NCBI RefSeq assembly: GCF_007830065.1
Contig: NZ_VLKK01000002.1
Coordinates: 62,001 to 126,000, forward strand
Direction: 5' to 3'
Source: Sphingobium wenxiniae
GTDB lineage: Bacteria > Pseudomonadota > Alphaproteobacteria > Sphingomonadales > Sphingomonadaceae
DNA: 64,000 nucleotides
The notes under the pieces were generated by a model. It was not told the DNA's origin. It did no database searches and worked only from the letters and a program-made list of their open reading frames with translations. Positions within the stretch are counted from its first letter, which is position 1, and each line of letters begins with the position of its first letter. Below are positions 25,818 through 34,332 of the stretch, piece after piece. Position numbers and translations under genes: made by a program.

Positions 25818-27830
25818 ATGACGGCGTCTTATCCGTATCTCTTTTCCCCTTTTACGTTGCGGGGCGTCACGCTTCCCAACCGGGCGGTGATGGCGCCCAT
25901 GTCGACCGAGCTTGGCGGACGGGACGGGGAAGTCACGCCGGACATGATCGCCTTTTATCGGGAACGGGCGCTTGGCGGCATGGGGCTCATCATCGTTGAA
26001 TATACCTGCGTCGATCCTGATACCGGCCGTGCGCATGAATATCAGCTCACGCTGGAATCGCGGCGCAATCTCGACGGGCACCGCCGCCTGGTCCGTGCCG
26101 TGCACGAGGCCGGAACCAAGGTTTTCATGCAGATCCAGCACAGCGGCCAATATGCCAACCGCGCCGTGCTGCCGGGCGGCATGCCGGTGGGGCCGAGCGA
26201 CATCTTTTCCAAGAAGGACCCGACACGCCTGACCTGCCGCGGCCTGACATCGGCAGAAGTGGCGCGGCTGGCGGCGTCGTTCGGCGAGACGGCGCGGCTG
26301 GCGGTCGAGGCCGGCTATGACGGCGTGGAGCTGCACGGCGCGCACGGCTATCTGCTCACGCAATTCCTCTCGCCGCTCACCAACAAGCGCGACGACGAAT
26401 GGGGCGGCGATTTCGAGCGCCGCATGGCCTTCCCGCTCGCGGTGATCCGCGCGGTGCGGGAGGGGCTGGGCGACCGCCCGCTGGTCTATCGCATCTCCGT
26501 CGACGAGTTCTCCGCCGGCGGTCTCACCATAGAGGATATGGAGATCATCTCGCCCCGCCTGGTCGAGGCGGGCGCCGATGCGCTGCATTGTTCGGCCGGC
26601 CGGGGCGTGGGCGATGCGTTCGAAAAGGTGATCGAACCGATGTCGACGCCCGAAGGCTGGCGCATCCCCTATGCCGCGCGCATCCGCAAGGCGACGGGCG
26701 TGCCGGTCATCACGGTCGGGCAGATCCGCTGGCCCGAAACCGCCGAAGCCGCGATCGCCAACGATCAGGCGGATCTGGTGGCGCTCGGCCGCCCCATGCT
26801 CGCCGATCCCTTCTGGGCCAACAAGGCGAAGGCCGGACGCCGCGACCTGATCCGCCCCTGCACATCCTGCAACTGGTGCATCAGCCCGCATGAGGGCCGC
26901 CATCAGGTCGGCTGCGCCGAAAACCCGCGCACGGGCACGGAGTTGGATTCGCCCCTGTCGCCCGACATCGGCGCCGGACGCCGCGCGGTCGTGGTCGGCG
27001 CGGGGCCGGGGGGCGCCGCCGCCGCGCTGCTGCTCGGCCAAAGCGGTTTCGAGACGCATCTGTTCGAGGAGCGGGGCTTCACCGGCGGCGGGATCATCGC
27101 TTCGGCCACGCCTCCGGGCAAGGACAAGCTGTTCTGGTATTCGGACTATCTGGCAAGCCGCCTGAAGGAGAGCGACGTCGCCATCCATATGGGCAAGCGG
27201 GCCGAACTGTCCGACATCCTCGCCCTCTCGCCCGATGTCGCGATCATCGCGGCGGGCACGCGCCGCATCGACCTGCCCATCGAAGGTGTGGACCATCCCA
27301 AGGTGATGGACGCCTATGACCTTCTCATGGGCGAGCGCGAAGTCGGCGTGGGGGAGGGCGGCCATGTCGTCGTTTATGGCGGCGGCGAGACCGGCTGCGA
27401 GACGGCCGAATTCTGCGCCGAACATGGCATAAGGGTAACGCTGGTCAGCCGGTCGCCCGCCGACAAGCTGGCGCGCTCGGCGGACTTCGTCTATCGCGGC
27501 GGCCTGCTGCGGCGGCTCCATGCCAATCCGCTCGTCACCATTCTCGACAACAGCCATGTCCGTTCCGTCTCGGACGAGGGCGTGCTGATCGAGATCAATG
27601 GCTCCGACGGATCGGAAACGCAGCTATTGGCCGCCGACCGCCTCCTGCTGGCCCAGGGACGCCAGCCGTCCAATGCGCTGGTCGACGAACTGGAGAAGGC
27701 GGGCATAGCCGTATCGATGGCGGGCGACAGCAAGAAGGTCGGCCGCATCGGCGACGCCGTCCACATGGCCTATCGATCGGTGCTCGCCCTCAAGGCCCAG
27801 TTCGCGCCGGTCCAACCCGCCGGCTGCTGA
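25818..27830 (+). CDS. NADH:flavin oxidoreductase, FadH/BaiCD-like Old Yellow Enzyme
   Basis: A 670-residue flavoenzyme. The N-terminal FMN-binding barrel carries ELHGAHGYLLTQFLSP and the DEWGGDFERR motif. A 4Fe-4S ligand set CTSCNWC plus a Cys 12 residues further on lies near residue 355, and the C-terminal half has a dinucleotide site AVVVGAGPGG near residue 395 and a second at VVVYGGGETG. This is the layout of 2,4-dienoyl-CoA reductase, trimethylamine dehydrogenase and the bile-acid enzymes BaiCD/BaiH. It likely reduces, or in reverse forms, an enone or dienoyl-CoA double bond. AGGAGAGCCC precedes the start; an upstream start is rejected. Confidence 0.91.
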   Translation: MTASYPYLFSPFTLRGVTLPNRAVMAPMSTELGGRDGEVTPDMIAFYRERALGGMGLIIVEYTCVDPDTGRAHEYQLTLESRRNLDGHRRLVRAVHEAGTKVFMQIQHSGQYANRAVLPGGMPVGPSDIFSKKDPTRLTCRGLTSAEVARLAASFGETARLAVEAGYDGVELHGAHGYLLTQFLSPLTNKRDDEWGGDFERRMAFPLAVIRAVREGLGDRPLVYRISVDEFSAGGLTIEDMEIISPRLVEAGADALHCSAGRGVGDAFEKVIEPMSTPEGWRIPYAARIRKATGVPVITVGQIRWPETAEAAIANDQADLVALGRPMLADPFWANKAKAGRRDLIRPCTSCNWCISPHEGRHQVGCAENPRTGTELDSPLSPDIGAGRRAVVVGAGPGGAAAALLLGQSGFETHLFEERGFTGGGIIASATPPGKDKLFWYSDYLASRLKESDVAIHMGKRAELSDILALSPDVAIIAAGTRRIDLPIEGVDHPKVMDAYDLLMGEREVGVGEGGHVVVYGGGETGCETAEFCAEHGIRVTLVSRSPADKLARSADFVYRGGLLRRLHANPLVTILDNSHVRSVSDEGVLIEINGSDGSETQLLAADRLLLAQGRQPSNALVDELEKAGIAVSMAGDSKKVGRIGDAVHMAYRSVLALKAQFAPVQPAGC

Positions 27831-27844
27831 AGGACTGCAAGCGA

Positions 27845-27878
27845 AAGGGCCGCTGCACCACAGACTGCACCGGCCCTT
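27845..27878. terminator. bidirectional hairpin between convergent genes
   Basis: AAGGGCCG pairs perfectly with CGGCCCTT, and an inner TGCA/TGCA extends the stem past one mismatch to 12 pairs with an 8-nt loop. It lies between the converging stops of the Old Yellow Enzyme and PF10118 genes, as expected for a shared terminator. Confidence 0.6.
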
Positions 27879-27902
27879 ATCCGCCCTTCAAATATCCGTG
27901 TA

Positions 27903-28736
27903 TCAGGCGGCCAGAGCCTGCCTGCGCTCTTCGAAGGCCGTGAGATATTCACGATATCCCTTCGGCTCCCGACGCTTGGCGGGATCGTAAAAGGGCGACA
28001 ATATCTGCCTCATCATCGGCAACATGCGCTTGAGGATCCGCTTCTTGATCATTTTCTGCCGATCGATCGATGCCTGAAGCTCCGCGGCCGACATACCTTC
28101 GCGATCCTTCTCCATCAGATAGGCGGTCGCCGCCTTGGTGAACTTGCCGAGATGGATGAGGGCATAGAAATAGCCGTAGATGCGGTAGAAATATTCGGAC
28201 ACAGGGTTAAGGCCGCTCAGTTCGTGATAGACGTCCGAACAGACGGTGCGATGCTCGAACTCCTCGGCCAGGTGCCAGCGCCACAGGTCGGCGGCAGCCG
28301 GATCGGCGCCCTCCAGCATATCGTCATAATCCTCGAACCACGCTTCGCATGCGCTCGCGCTCATCGATTCGAACCCCTCGCAATAGGCGAGGTTGAAGCG
28401 CAGCGACCTGGTCTTGAGGAACCGGTCATAATCGCCCCGTATCTTGTCCTCGAATGGCTTGAGCCCTTCATAGCCCTGATCACGCAGCACCTTGTTGAAA
28501 ACGAGGTGGTTCTTGCAATGCTGCATCTCCTGCTTGCAGAAGATGTCGAGATCTTCGAGCAGCTTGGTTTTCCCGGGGTCGATCTTGCCCTGGGCGATCT
28601 TCATCACCTTCAGCAGGTACGGCTCCACATAGGCAGGAATCAGCGACGCGGCGTTGAATCCCTGAGCGAACTCCGCATTGGGGGCCCAATGCGCCTTGAT
28701 CTGTGAGAAATCGAATTTGGGGAAGCGGGCTTTCAC
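27903..28736 (-). CDS. PF10118-family predicted metal-dependent hydrolase (diiron-like ExxH motifs)
   Basis: A roughly 277-residue, mostly helical soluble protein. Two ExxH motifs, QEMQH (about residue 70) and EEFEHRTVC (about 160), plus an intervening YCEGFE, look like a ferritin-type metal site; the family is annotated only as predicted metal-dependent hydrolase. I prefer the GTG preceded by GGAGGATACC; an ATG 12 nt upstream overlaps that ribosome-binding site. It is third on the minus strand after MarR and the fused ACAD. A homologue lies at 42030-42884 near the other Rieske gene. The true reaction is unknown; ring or side-chain oxidation is as plausible as hydrolysis. Confidence 0.75.
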   Translation of the reverse strand: MKARFPKFDFSQIKAHWAPNAEFAQGFNAASLIPAYVEPYLLKVMKIAQGKIDPGKTKLLEDLDIFCKQEMQHCKNHLVFNKVLRDQGYEGLKPFEDKIRGDYDRFLKTRSLRFNLAYCEGFESMSASACEAWFEDYDDMLEGADPAAADLWRWHLAEEFEHRTVCSDVYHELSGLNPVSEYFYRIYGYFYALIHLGKFTKAATAYLMEKDREGMSAAELQASIDRQKMIKKRILKRMLPMMRQILSPFYDPAKRREPKGYREYLTAFEERRQALAA

Positions 28737-28849
28737 GGTATCCTCCATACCTTGGGACCGAAAGTCTACAAATCTATATCTATTTATACAGGACAGATGG
28801 TTGCCCTGTCAAAACCGGTCGGCCCGCTCCTACCCTTGTCCGCGAACGA

Positions 28850-31042
28850 TCAGCGCGACTTGGGCATTCCAAGCGATTTTTCCGCGATCAGACTGCGATG
28901 AACCTCGCTGGTCCCGCCATAAATCGTCATCGCAATGCCGCGCCGCATGGAAACCTCGACGATATCGAGATCCCGGTCGAGTCCCCGCACCAACGAGTAA
29001 GGCGCGGCAGCCTCTATGATGGCGGAGCCATCGACATAGAGCATCTCGGTCGTGAAGAGCTTCGCCATCGGACCCCAGGCGATCTCGTGTACGCCCTCCA
29101 CGCCCGCCCATTCCTGACGCCGGCACAGCACATCCGCCACTTCGTCGCGCACCGCCGCGCGGGCAAGTATGCGCCGCATATTCGCGTCCTCGATCGGTCG
29201 CGATCCATCGGGGCCCATCTTGCGCGCCCAGTCGACCGCGCGTCGGACCATCGCCTTTTGCGCGGCATGATAGCCCGATCCGCCATGTTCGAAGCTGAGG
29301 CCCGATGTCATCACGCGCGCGCCGTCATTCACCTCGCCGATGCGATAGCGGTCGGGCACGCGCACATCGGTGAAATAGGTGATGTTCGTCTTTTCGTCCT
29401 GCAACGTGTAAACGGGGTGCAGCTCAATGCCCGGCAGGTTCATCGGCACGATGAACATGGTCAGTCCCTGGTGCTTCTTGCCGCTGTTGTCGGTACGGGT
29501 CAGCATCAGGATATAATGGGCCTGATGGCCATTGGTGGTGAACATTTTCTGACCGTTCAGCACCCACTCGTCGCCATCGCGCACGGCACTGAATTTCGCG
29601 CCGAAGATGTCCGATCCCGACTGCGGCTCGGAAAAGCCGAGAGCGCCCAGCGCGTCGCCCGCCAGAACGGCGCCGACTATTTCCTGCTTCACGTCAGGCT
29701 GCGCCCAGAGCTGCGCCATGCCTGCGACGAATTCCGTCACGGACGACGGCGTGCGGGTCCAGCCCATATCCTCCCACATGGGCGCGGCCGCCATCACCTC
29801 ATAACGGCTGAGCCTGGGCTTGCCGTCCAGCGCCATGTCGGGATAGGCGAACCCCGCCTCCGCCATCTTCTTGTGGAAACCGGCATGGAAGCCGGATGTC
29901 GAATGATGCATTTTCGCGCGCACATCGTCGGTGATGTTCGCCTCGACGAAGGCGCGCACCTCGGCGGCATAGGCTTCCGCCCGCTCGCCCCATTCGAAGT
30001 CGATGCCGACATCCCCGGCGGACGGCAGCGCTGCCGCTTCCCCGTCCCACAGACGCGCCGCGATCCGATCCAGCTGTTCGTTGGGATCGCCCGCGATCAG
30101 TGCATGGAGCTTGGCGCGGCGGAAATAGATCTGCACGTCATATTCAAGGCTGACGCCATAGCCGCCAAAGGTGCGCACGGCGTGCTTGACCGCCTGGTCC
30201 ACCGAATGGGCGGCCCACCAATAGGCCATTGCGGCACGTGCGCCCGCTCGCTCCTGCCCCGCCGCGATCGAGGAAATGGCACGCCATGTCAGCAGCTTCG
30301 CGCCATCCATGTTGATCGCCGCATCCGCCATGGGATGCGCGATGCCCTGAAAGCTGCCGATGGGGACGCCATAGGCGATCCGTTCGCCCGAATAGGCCGC
30401 CGCCAGCTCCAGCGCGCGGCGTCCCAGACCCGCCAGCGCCGCCGCCGTCAGGACGCGCCATTCCTCCAGAGCGGCATTGTAGAGCGCTTCGGCTTCCGAA
30501 CCGCTCGCCAGGACATGGTGTTCTTCTGCCACGGCGACATCGATCATCGCGACCGTCGCATCGGCAATGTTGCGCGCCCGCTCGCCCGCCGCGCCCACCA
30601 GCGCAACCAGATCGCCGCCGACCAGCGCCACGATGACATGCGCCACCGATCCGCCCAGAACGGGCAAGGGCCGCCCCGTCGTCGCCGGACTGAGCGCGAT
30701 CGTCGCGACCGCCCCTCCCTCCACCGCGTCGAGCAGCGCCCGCGGCGCCTTCGCCCGGTGCAGCAGCGCGGTCGCGACGATCGCCTCCACCAGCGGAACC
30801 GGGGCGACATGGCGTCCCATCTGCTCCGCCACGATGGCTGCATCCATCAGCGACATGCCGCCGTCTTCCGGCGCAAGCGCCCGCATGCCGACAATCCCGA
30901 GCGCGACGAGCTGGTCCCACAGCGCCTTGTCGAGGCCCGATGCCTCCGCCTCCCGCAGGCGGGCGGACGTCACCTCGTCGGCGAACAGGCGCGCGACGGT
31001 GTCCTGCAACATCGTCTGGCTCTCAGAAAATTTCAGCTGCAT
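28850..31042 (-). CDS. fused two-domain acyl-CoA dehydrogenase (FadE34-like)
   Basis: A 730-residue protein made of two consecutive ACAD units. Residues 1-340 form an ACAD that lacks the C-terminal GT loop (KHAVRTFGGYGVSLEYDVQ at its end). Residues 355-730 form a complete one with ALGFSEPQSGSDIFG, TTNGHQAHY and MTIYGGTSEVHRSLI. The arrangement equals a fused heteromer and matches mycobacterial FadE34, which acts on CoA esters of steroids with a five-carbon side chain. Side-chain dehydrogenation of a steroid- or terpenoid-like acyl-CoA is inferred. It follows a MarR gene and precedes a PF10118 gene. Confidence 0.9.
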   Translation of the reverse strand: MQLKFSESQTMLQDTVARLFADEVTSARLREAEASGLDKALWDQLVALGIVGMRALAPEDGGMSLMDAAIVAEQMGRHVAPVPLVEAIVATALLHRAKAPRALLDAVEGGAVATIALSPATTGRPLPVLGGSVAHVIVALVGGDLVALVGAAGERARNIADATVAMIDVAVAEEHHVLASGSEAEALYNAALEEWRVLTAAALAGLGRRALELAAAYSGERIAYGVPIGSFQGIAHPMADAAINMDGAKLLTWRAISSIAAGQERAGARAAMAYWWAAHSVDQAVKHAVRTFGGYGVSLEYDVQIYFRRAKLHALIAGDPNEQLDRIAARLWDGEAAALPSAGDVGIDFEWGERAEAYAAEVRAFVEANITDDVRAKMHHSTSGFHAGFHKKMAEAGFAYPDMALDGKPRLSRYEVMAAAPMWEDMGWTRTPSSVTEFVAGMAQLWAQPDVKQEIVGAVLAGDALGALGFSEPQSGSDIFGAKFSAVRDGDEWVLNGQKMFTTNGHQAHYILMLTRTDNSGKKHQGLTMFIVPMNLPGIELHPVYTLQDEKTNITYFTDVRVPDRYRIGEVNDGARVMTSGLSFEHGGSGYHAAQKAMVRRAVDWARKMGPDGSRPIEDANMRRILARAAVRDEVADVLCRRQEWAGVEGVHEIAWGPMAKLFTTEMLYVDGSAIIEAAAPYSLVRGLDRDLDIVEVSMRRGIAMTIYGGTSEVHRSLIAEKSLGMPKSR

Positions 31043-31158
31043 TCAATCCTCCTTGCATACGCGCCGCTGCGTTCGAACAGCCGGAGCCGCATTGTTTTTC
31101 CGCTATGGCCGAAACCCCTCCGGCAGCAAGTCCGGCAAGCCAAAGCCCAGACATGCGA

Positions 31159-31680
31159 TCAATCCGCCGCGACGGCTTTGCTGACCGGTTCCCCGATACA
31201 GGCGCGCACATGCAGGCTGATTTCATACAGCATACGCAGCAGCCGCTCGATCTCGCCCGGCGGGTAGCTGCCGATCTTTTCGCCCAGGACATCGACATAA
31301 ACCGCGTGCGCGTCCGACAGCAGGACGCGGCCTGCCTCAGTCAAGGTATAGACGAGTCGCCGTCCGTCGCTGTCGTCGCGCCGCCGCTCGATCAGCCCGG
31401 CGTCGATCAGACGATTGAGGTCGCCGGACACGACACTTGGCGGGAGCATCATCAGCCGCGCGATCTCTCCGGGGCTGGCATGTCCCTCGGATATGGCGCT
31501 CAGCGTCCAGATGCCGCGTATTCCAAGCCCATGGCTCTGGGCATAGCGGCTGTGGATGACATTGAAGGCGCCGGAAAGATTGCCGACCGAGGCAAGCAGC
31601 CTGCCGACCGGGCCGGACGGCAGGCGCGCGTGGCGCCCATTCAGCGCGTGAATCACGTCCTGGCTTTCCTTGCCGATCAT
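31159..31680 (-). CDS. MarR family transcriptional regulator
   Basis: A 173-residue winged-helix regulator: recognition region SPGEIARLMMLPPSVVSGDLNRLIDAGLIERR, wing DDSDGRRLVYTLTEAG, and flanking dimerisation helices. It lies 116 nt upstream of the fused ACAD gene on the same strand and is divergent from the Rieske oxygenase gene. A 15-bp perfect palindrome sits in the shared promoter, so autoregulation together with control of the oxygenase is likely. The ligand may be the pathway substrate or an acyl-CoA. Confidence 0.9.
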   Translation of the reverse strand: MIGKESQDVIHALNGRHARLPSGPVGRLLASVGNLSGAFNVIHSRYAQSHGLGIRGIWTLSAISEGHASPGEIARLMMLPPSVVSGDLNRLIDAGLIERRRDDSDGRRLVYTLTEAGRVLLSDAHAVYVDVLGEKIGSYPPGEIERLLRMLYEISLHVRACIGEPVSKAVAAD

Positions 31681-31764
31681 GGCCTTTCCTTTCCTGCGTC
31701 ACGCGCAGCCATCACATGGATGGTGATAGATCGATAGTCTTGCAAAGGCGCCCGGCGCAAGATA

Positions 31765-31779
31765 TTTCGAAATTCGAAA
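31765..31779. promoter_or_regulatory. perfect palindrome TTTCGAA-A-TTCGAAA, probable MarR operator
   Basis: A 15-bp odd palindrome located 23 nt before the Rieske oxygenase start and 85 nt before the MarR start. Size, A+T-rich form and position fit a MarR-dimer operator. A related TTCGAA-centred palindrome lies at 37459-37474. Confidence 0.55.
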
Positions 31780-31801
31780 CAAATTCCTGGAGAAACGCGC
31801 A

Positions 31802-32812
31802 GTGCTCAAGCTCAGCATGAAGCCCACGGGCTGGTTCCAGATCGGCTGGAGCGCGGAAATCGCGCCTGGCGCGACCAAAGCGATGAAATATTTCGGCGAG
31901 GATATGGTCGCCTTCCGCACCGAGGACGGCAAGCTCGTGGTGATGGACGCCCATTGCAAGCATCTGGGCGCCCATCTTGCCTATGGCGGCAAGGTGAAGG
32001 GGGATTGCATTGCCTGCCCCTATCATGGCTGGGAATGGAACAGCCAGGGCGCCAATATTCATGTGCCCTACCAGGACAAGCCGACCGGCGCGAAACTGCG
32101 CACCCGGCACATCATCGAACGGCACGGCATCATCTTCATGTGGCACGATCCGGCCGGCGGCGCGCCGCGCGAGGGCTGGGAACTGCCCGACCTCTTCACG
32201 GGCGTTCCTCAGGTGCCGGCGCGCGAGGAGGATTTTTATCCCTGCTACCCCCATGCCGTCGTCGATAAGCCAGGCGAACGGATACATCCGCAGATGGTGG
32301 TAGAAAACGCGCCCGACACGACGCACTTCCATTTCACCCACGGCACGCCGGAATGTCCTGAACTGCTCTGGTTCGACACCAGCGACGGGTCGTGGCGGTC
32401 GGAAATGGGCTTCAAATCGCCCAAGACCAAGGAGGTCGCGCTCAGCCTCTACACGTTGGCGCCCTGCATCAGCCTGTCCTTCACCATCTTCAACGGCCAG
32501 TCGGTCAAATATCGCCTGATCCTGACGGCCACGCCCGTCGATGAGGAGACATCGGACTTCCGCGTCAATTATTTCTTCCCGCGCGATCCGGCGTCGCCGG
32601 ACGTCATGCCGGAAAGCCTGCGCGCCTTCGCACGGCAGACGGTCGAGTTGTTCGAGGAGGATGCCCGCATGTGGCGACACCAGATCTTCGTGCAGCGTCC
32701 GGTTTTCGCCAAGCAGGATATTGCGGGCTACACCGCCATGCGCAAGTGGAGCGAACGCTTCTACGAGGCGGCCGAGGGTCCAACGCCGATGCGCGCTGTC
32801 GAAGCACTCTGA
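31802..32812 (+). CDS. Rieske non-heme iron oxygenase, KshA-like
   Basis: A 336-residue oxygenase component. Rieske ligands are C52-K-H54 and C72-P-Y-H75. The mononuclear iron site is in ENAPDTTHFHFTH with bridging D172 and ligands H175 and H180. The short length, IACPYHGWEWN and the C-terminal MRKWSERFYE resemble KshA-type 3-ketosteroid 9-alpha-hydroxylases and other ring monooxygenases rather than alpha3beta3 dioxygenases. The start is a GTG behind GGAGAAACGC; the ATG five codons on is an alternative. No reductase gene is nearby. It heads a plus-strand unit with SDR and cupin genes and is divergent from MarR. Confidence 0.88.
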   Translation: MLKLSMKPTGWFQIGWSAEIAPGATKAMKYFGEDMVAFRTEDGKLVVMDAHCKHLGAHLAYGGKVKGDCIACPYHGWEWNSQGANIHVPYQDKPTGAKLRTRHIIERHGIIFMWHDPAGGAPREGWELPDLFTGVPQVPAREEDFYPCYPHAVVDKPGERIHPQMVVENAPDTTHFHFTHGTPECPELLWFDTSDGSWRSEMGFKSPKTKEVALSLYTLAPCISLSFTIFNGQSVKYRLILTATPVDEETSDFRVNYFFPRDPASPDVMPESLRAFARQTVELFEEDARMWRHQIFVQRPVFAKQDIAGYTAMRKWSERFYEAAEGPTPMRAVEAL

Positions 32813-32909
32813 ACCGAAATCCGGAACGCGGGGAGGCCGCAGGACTTCCACGCCGCTCCAATCGGTCCGCAAACCGTAATTCGTCGCTGAGCAACAAGGG
32901 AGGATCGCA

Positions 32910-33710
32910 GTGGATCTGGGCGTCAAAGGCAAAATTTTCGCAATCGTCGGCGGAACATCGGGCATGGGCTATGCCACGGCCCGCGTGCTGGCGGCGGACG
33001 GCGCGTCCATCGCCCTCATCGGGCGGAATCGGGAAGCGGGGGAAAAGAGGGCTGAAACGCTCGCTGCCGAAACGGGAGCCGACGTCCGGATGTTCGCGGG
33101 CGACGGCAGCCAGCCCGGCAGCGTCGAGCAGGCACTGAATGCGGCGGCGGGCTGGAAGGGGCAGCTCAACGGTCTCGCCGTGACCGCCGGCCCGATGCTG
33201 GAGTTGCAGCCGATTGCCGATTTGAGCGATGAGGCATGGCGGGCTTATTTCGATGTGCAGGTGATGACGACCGTGCGCGCCTGCCGCGCCGCCATTCCGA
33301 TGCTGGAGGCGGCGGGCGGCGGCACAATCGTCAATATCTCGGCCTATTCGATCCATTCGCAAAAACCCGCGTTCGTGGCTTACACCGCCATGAAGGCGGC
33401 GATCGCGAGCCTCACCAAGAATATCGCGACGACCTATGGCGGGGCGGGCATCCGCGCGAACACGGTATGCCCCGGTTTCGTCGCGACCGACGCCGCCGAC
33501 GAAATGGCGCGGCAATTGTCGCAAAAATACGGCCTTCCGCCGATAGAGGCGCTTAACAAGGCGATGCGCGAAGAATTCAAGATGACGGTCGCACTCGATC
33601 GCGTCGGACGCAGCGAGGAACTGGGCGAGCTTATCGGTTTCCTGCTATCCTCACGCGCAGGCTATCTGACCGGCGCCCTGATCAATTGCGACGGCGGCAC
33701 CCAATTCTGA
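32910..33710 (+). CDS. SDR family oxidoreductase
   Basis: A 266-residue SDR beginning at a GTG with a strong AGGGAGG site. The cofactor loop is GGTSGMG near residue 14; the NNAG motif is changed to VTAGP; the catalytic region is NISAYSIHS followed by AYTAMK. It carries a roughly 20-residue insert before its C-terminal VGRSEELGELIGFLL. Standing between the Rieske oxygenase and a cupin gene on the same strand, it probably oxidises the hydroxyl made by the oxygenase or a related intermediate. Confidence 0.87.
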   Translation: MDLGVKGKIFAIVGGTSGMGYATARVLAADGASIALIGRNREAGEKRAETLAAETGADVRMFAGDGSQPGSVEQALNAAAGWKGQLNGLAVTAGPMLELQPIADLSDEAWRAYFDVQVMTTVRACRAAIPMLEAAGGGTIVNISAYSIHSQKPAFVAYTAMKAAIASLTKNIATTYGGAGIRANTVCPGFVATDAADEMARQLSQKYGLPPIEALNKAMREEFKMTVALDRVGRSEELGELIGFLLSSRAGYLTGALINCDGGTQF

Positions 33711-33738
33711 ACGACACGCATTTCAACGGAGGATGCCA

Positions 33739-34230
33739 ATGATGGGCGGACCGATTATCGTCCATGTCGACGATGTTCACGAGCAGGAAGTGGTGCGGGT
33801 CGAATATGACGATGGCCGCCACACTTCGATCCACGAGCGTTTCCTGCTCGATACGCCGCGGATGTTCTCCTTCTGGAATCGCTGGGATCCCGGCATGATC
33901 TCGCTCAAGCATGGGCATCAGGGCGACCATATCGTCTTCGTGCTGGACGGAGAGGTGATGGTCGGCGGCGTACAGTGCCGCAAGGGCAGTCATATATTCC
34001 TGATGCATGGCGACCGCTTCGGTCCATGGATCGCCGGACCGGAAGGATGCGAGTTGCTGGGCATCATAGCCGGCGACGGCTCCGCCTTCTGGTCGGATCA
34101 GGACATGGCCGACTATCAGACGATGCTGACGGAGGCCGGCGCGCGCATGGCGGCTGTCCCGCCGCTCGCGGAGCGTCCCCCCTTCCGCGCCAAAGGCAAT
34201 CCTCTGCCGAGCCGCGTGCTGGACAATTAA
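33739..34230 (+). CDS. single-domain cupin protein
   Basis: A 163-residue beta-barrel protein. The first cupin motif is LKHGHQGDHIVFVLDGEVMVGG (two His, a later His and a Glu as metal ligands), followed by a second weaker motif GSHIFLMHGDRFGPW. An exact GGAGG lies 6 nt before the chosen ATG; an ATG 6 nt earlier abuts it. Cupins of this size act as small dioxygenases, isomerases or binding proteins. It sits between the SDR and an isochorismatase-fold gene. I cannot tell which activity it has. Confidence 0.75.
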   Translation: MMGGPIIVHVDDVHEQEVVRVEYDDGRHTSIHERFLLDTPRMFSFWNRWDPGMISLKHGHQGDHIVFVLDGEVMVGGVQCRKGSHIFLMHGDRFGPWIAGPEGCELLGIIAGDGSAFWSDQDMADYQTMLTEAGARMAAVPPLAERPPFRAKGNPLPSRVLDN

Positions 34231-34332
34231 TCGAAAAGCTCGCCTGGAAGCGGACCCGCTTGGACGAGAATGGCTTTAAGATGCGGCCCGTTTGCCGCCA
34301 AACCCATGCTATGAAATAAAGAGGAGAAGACA

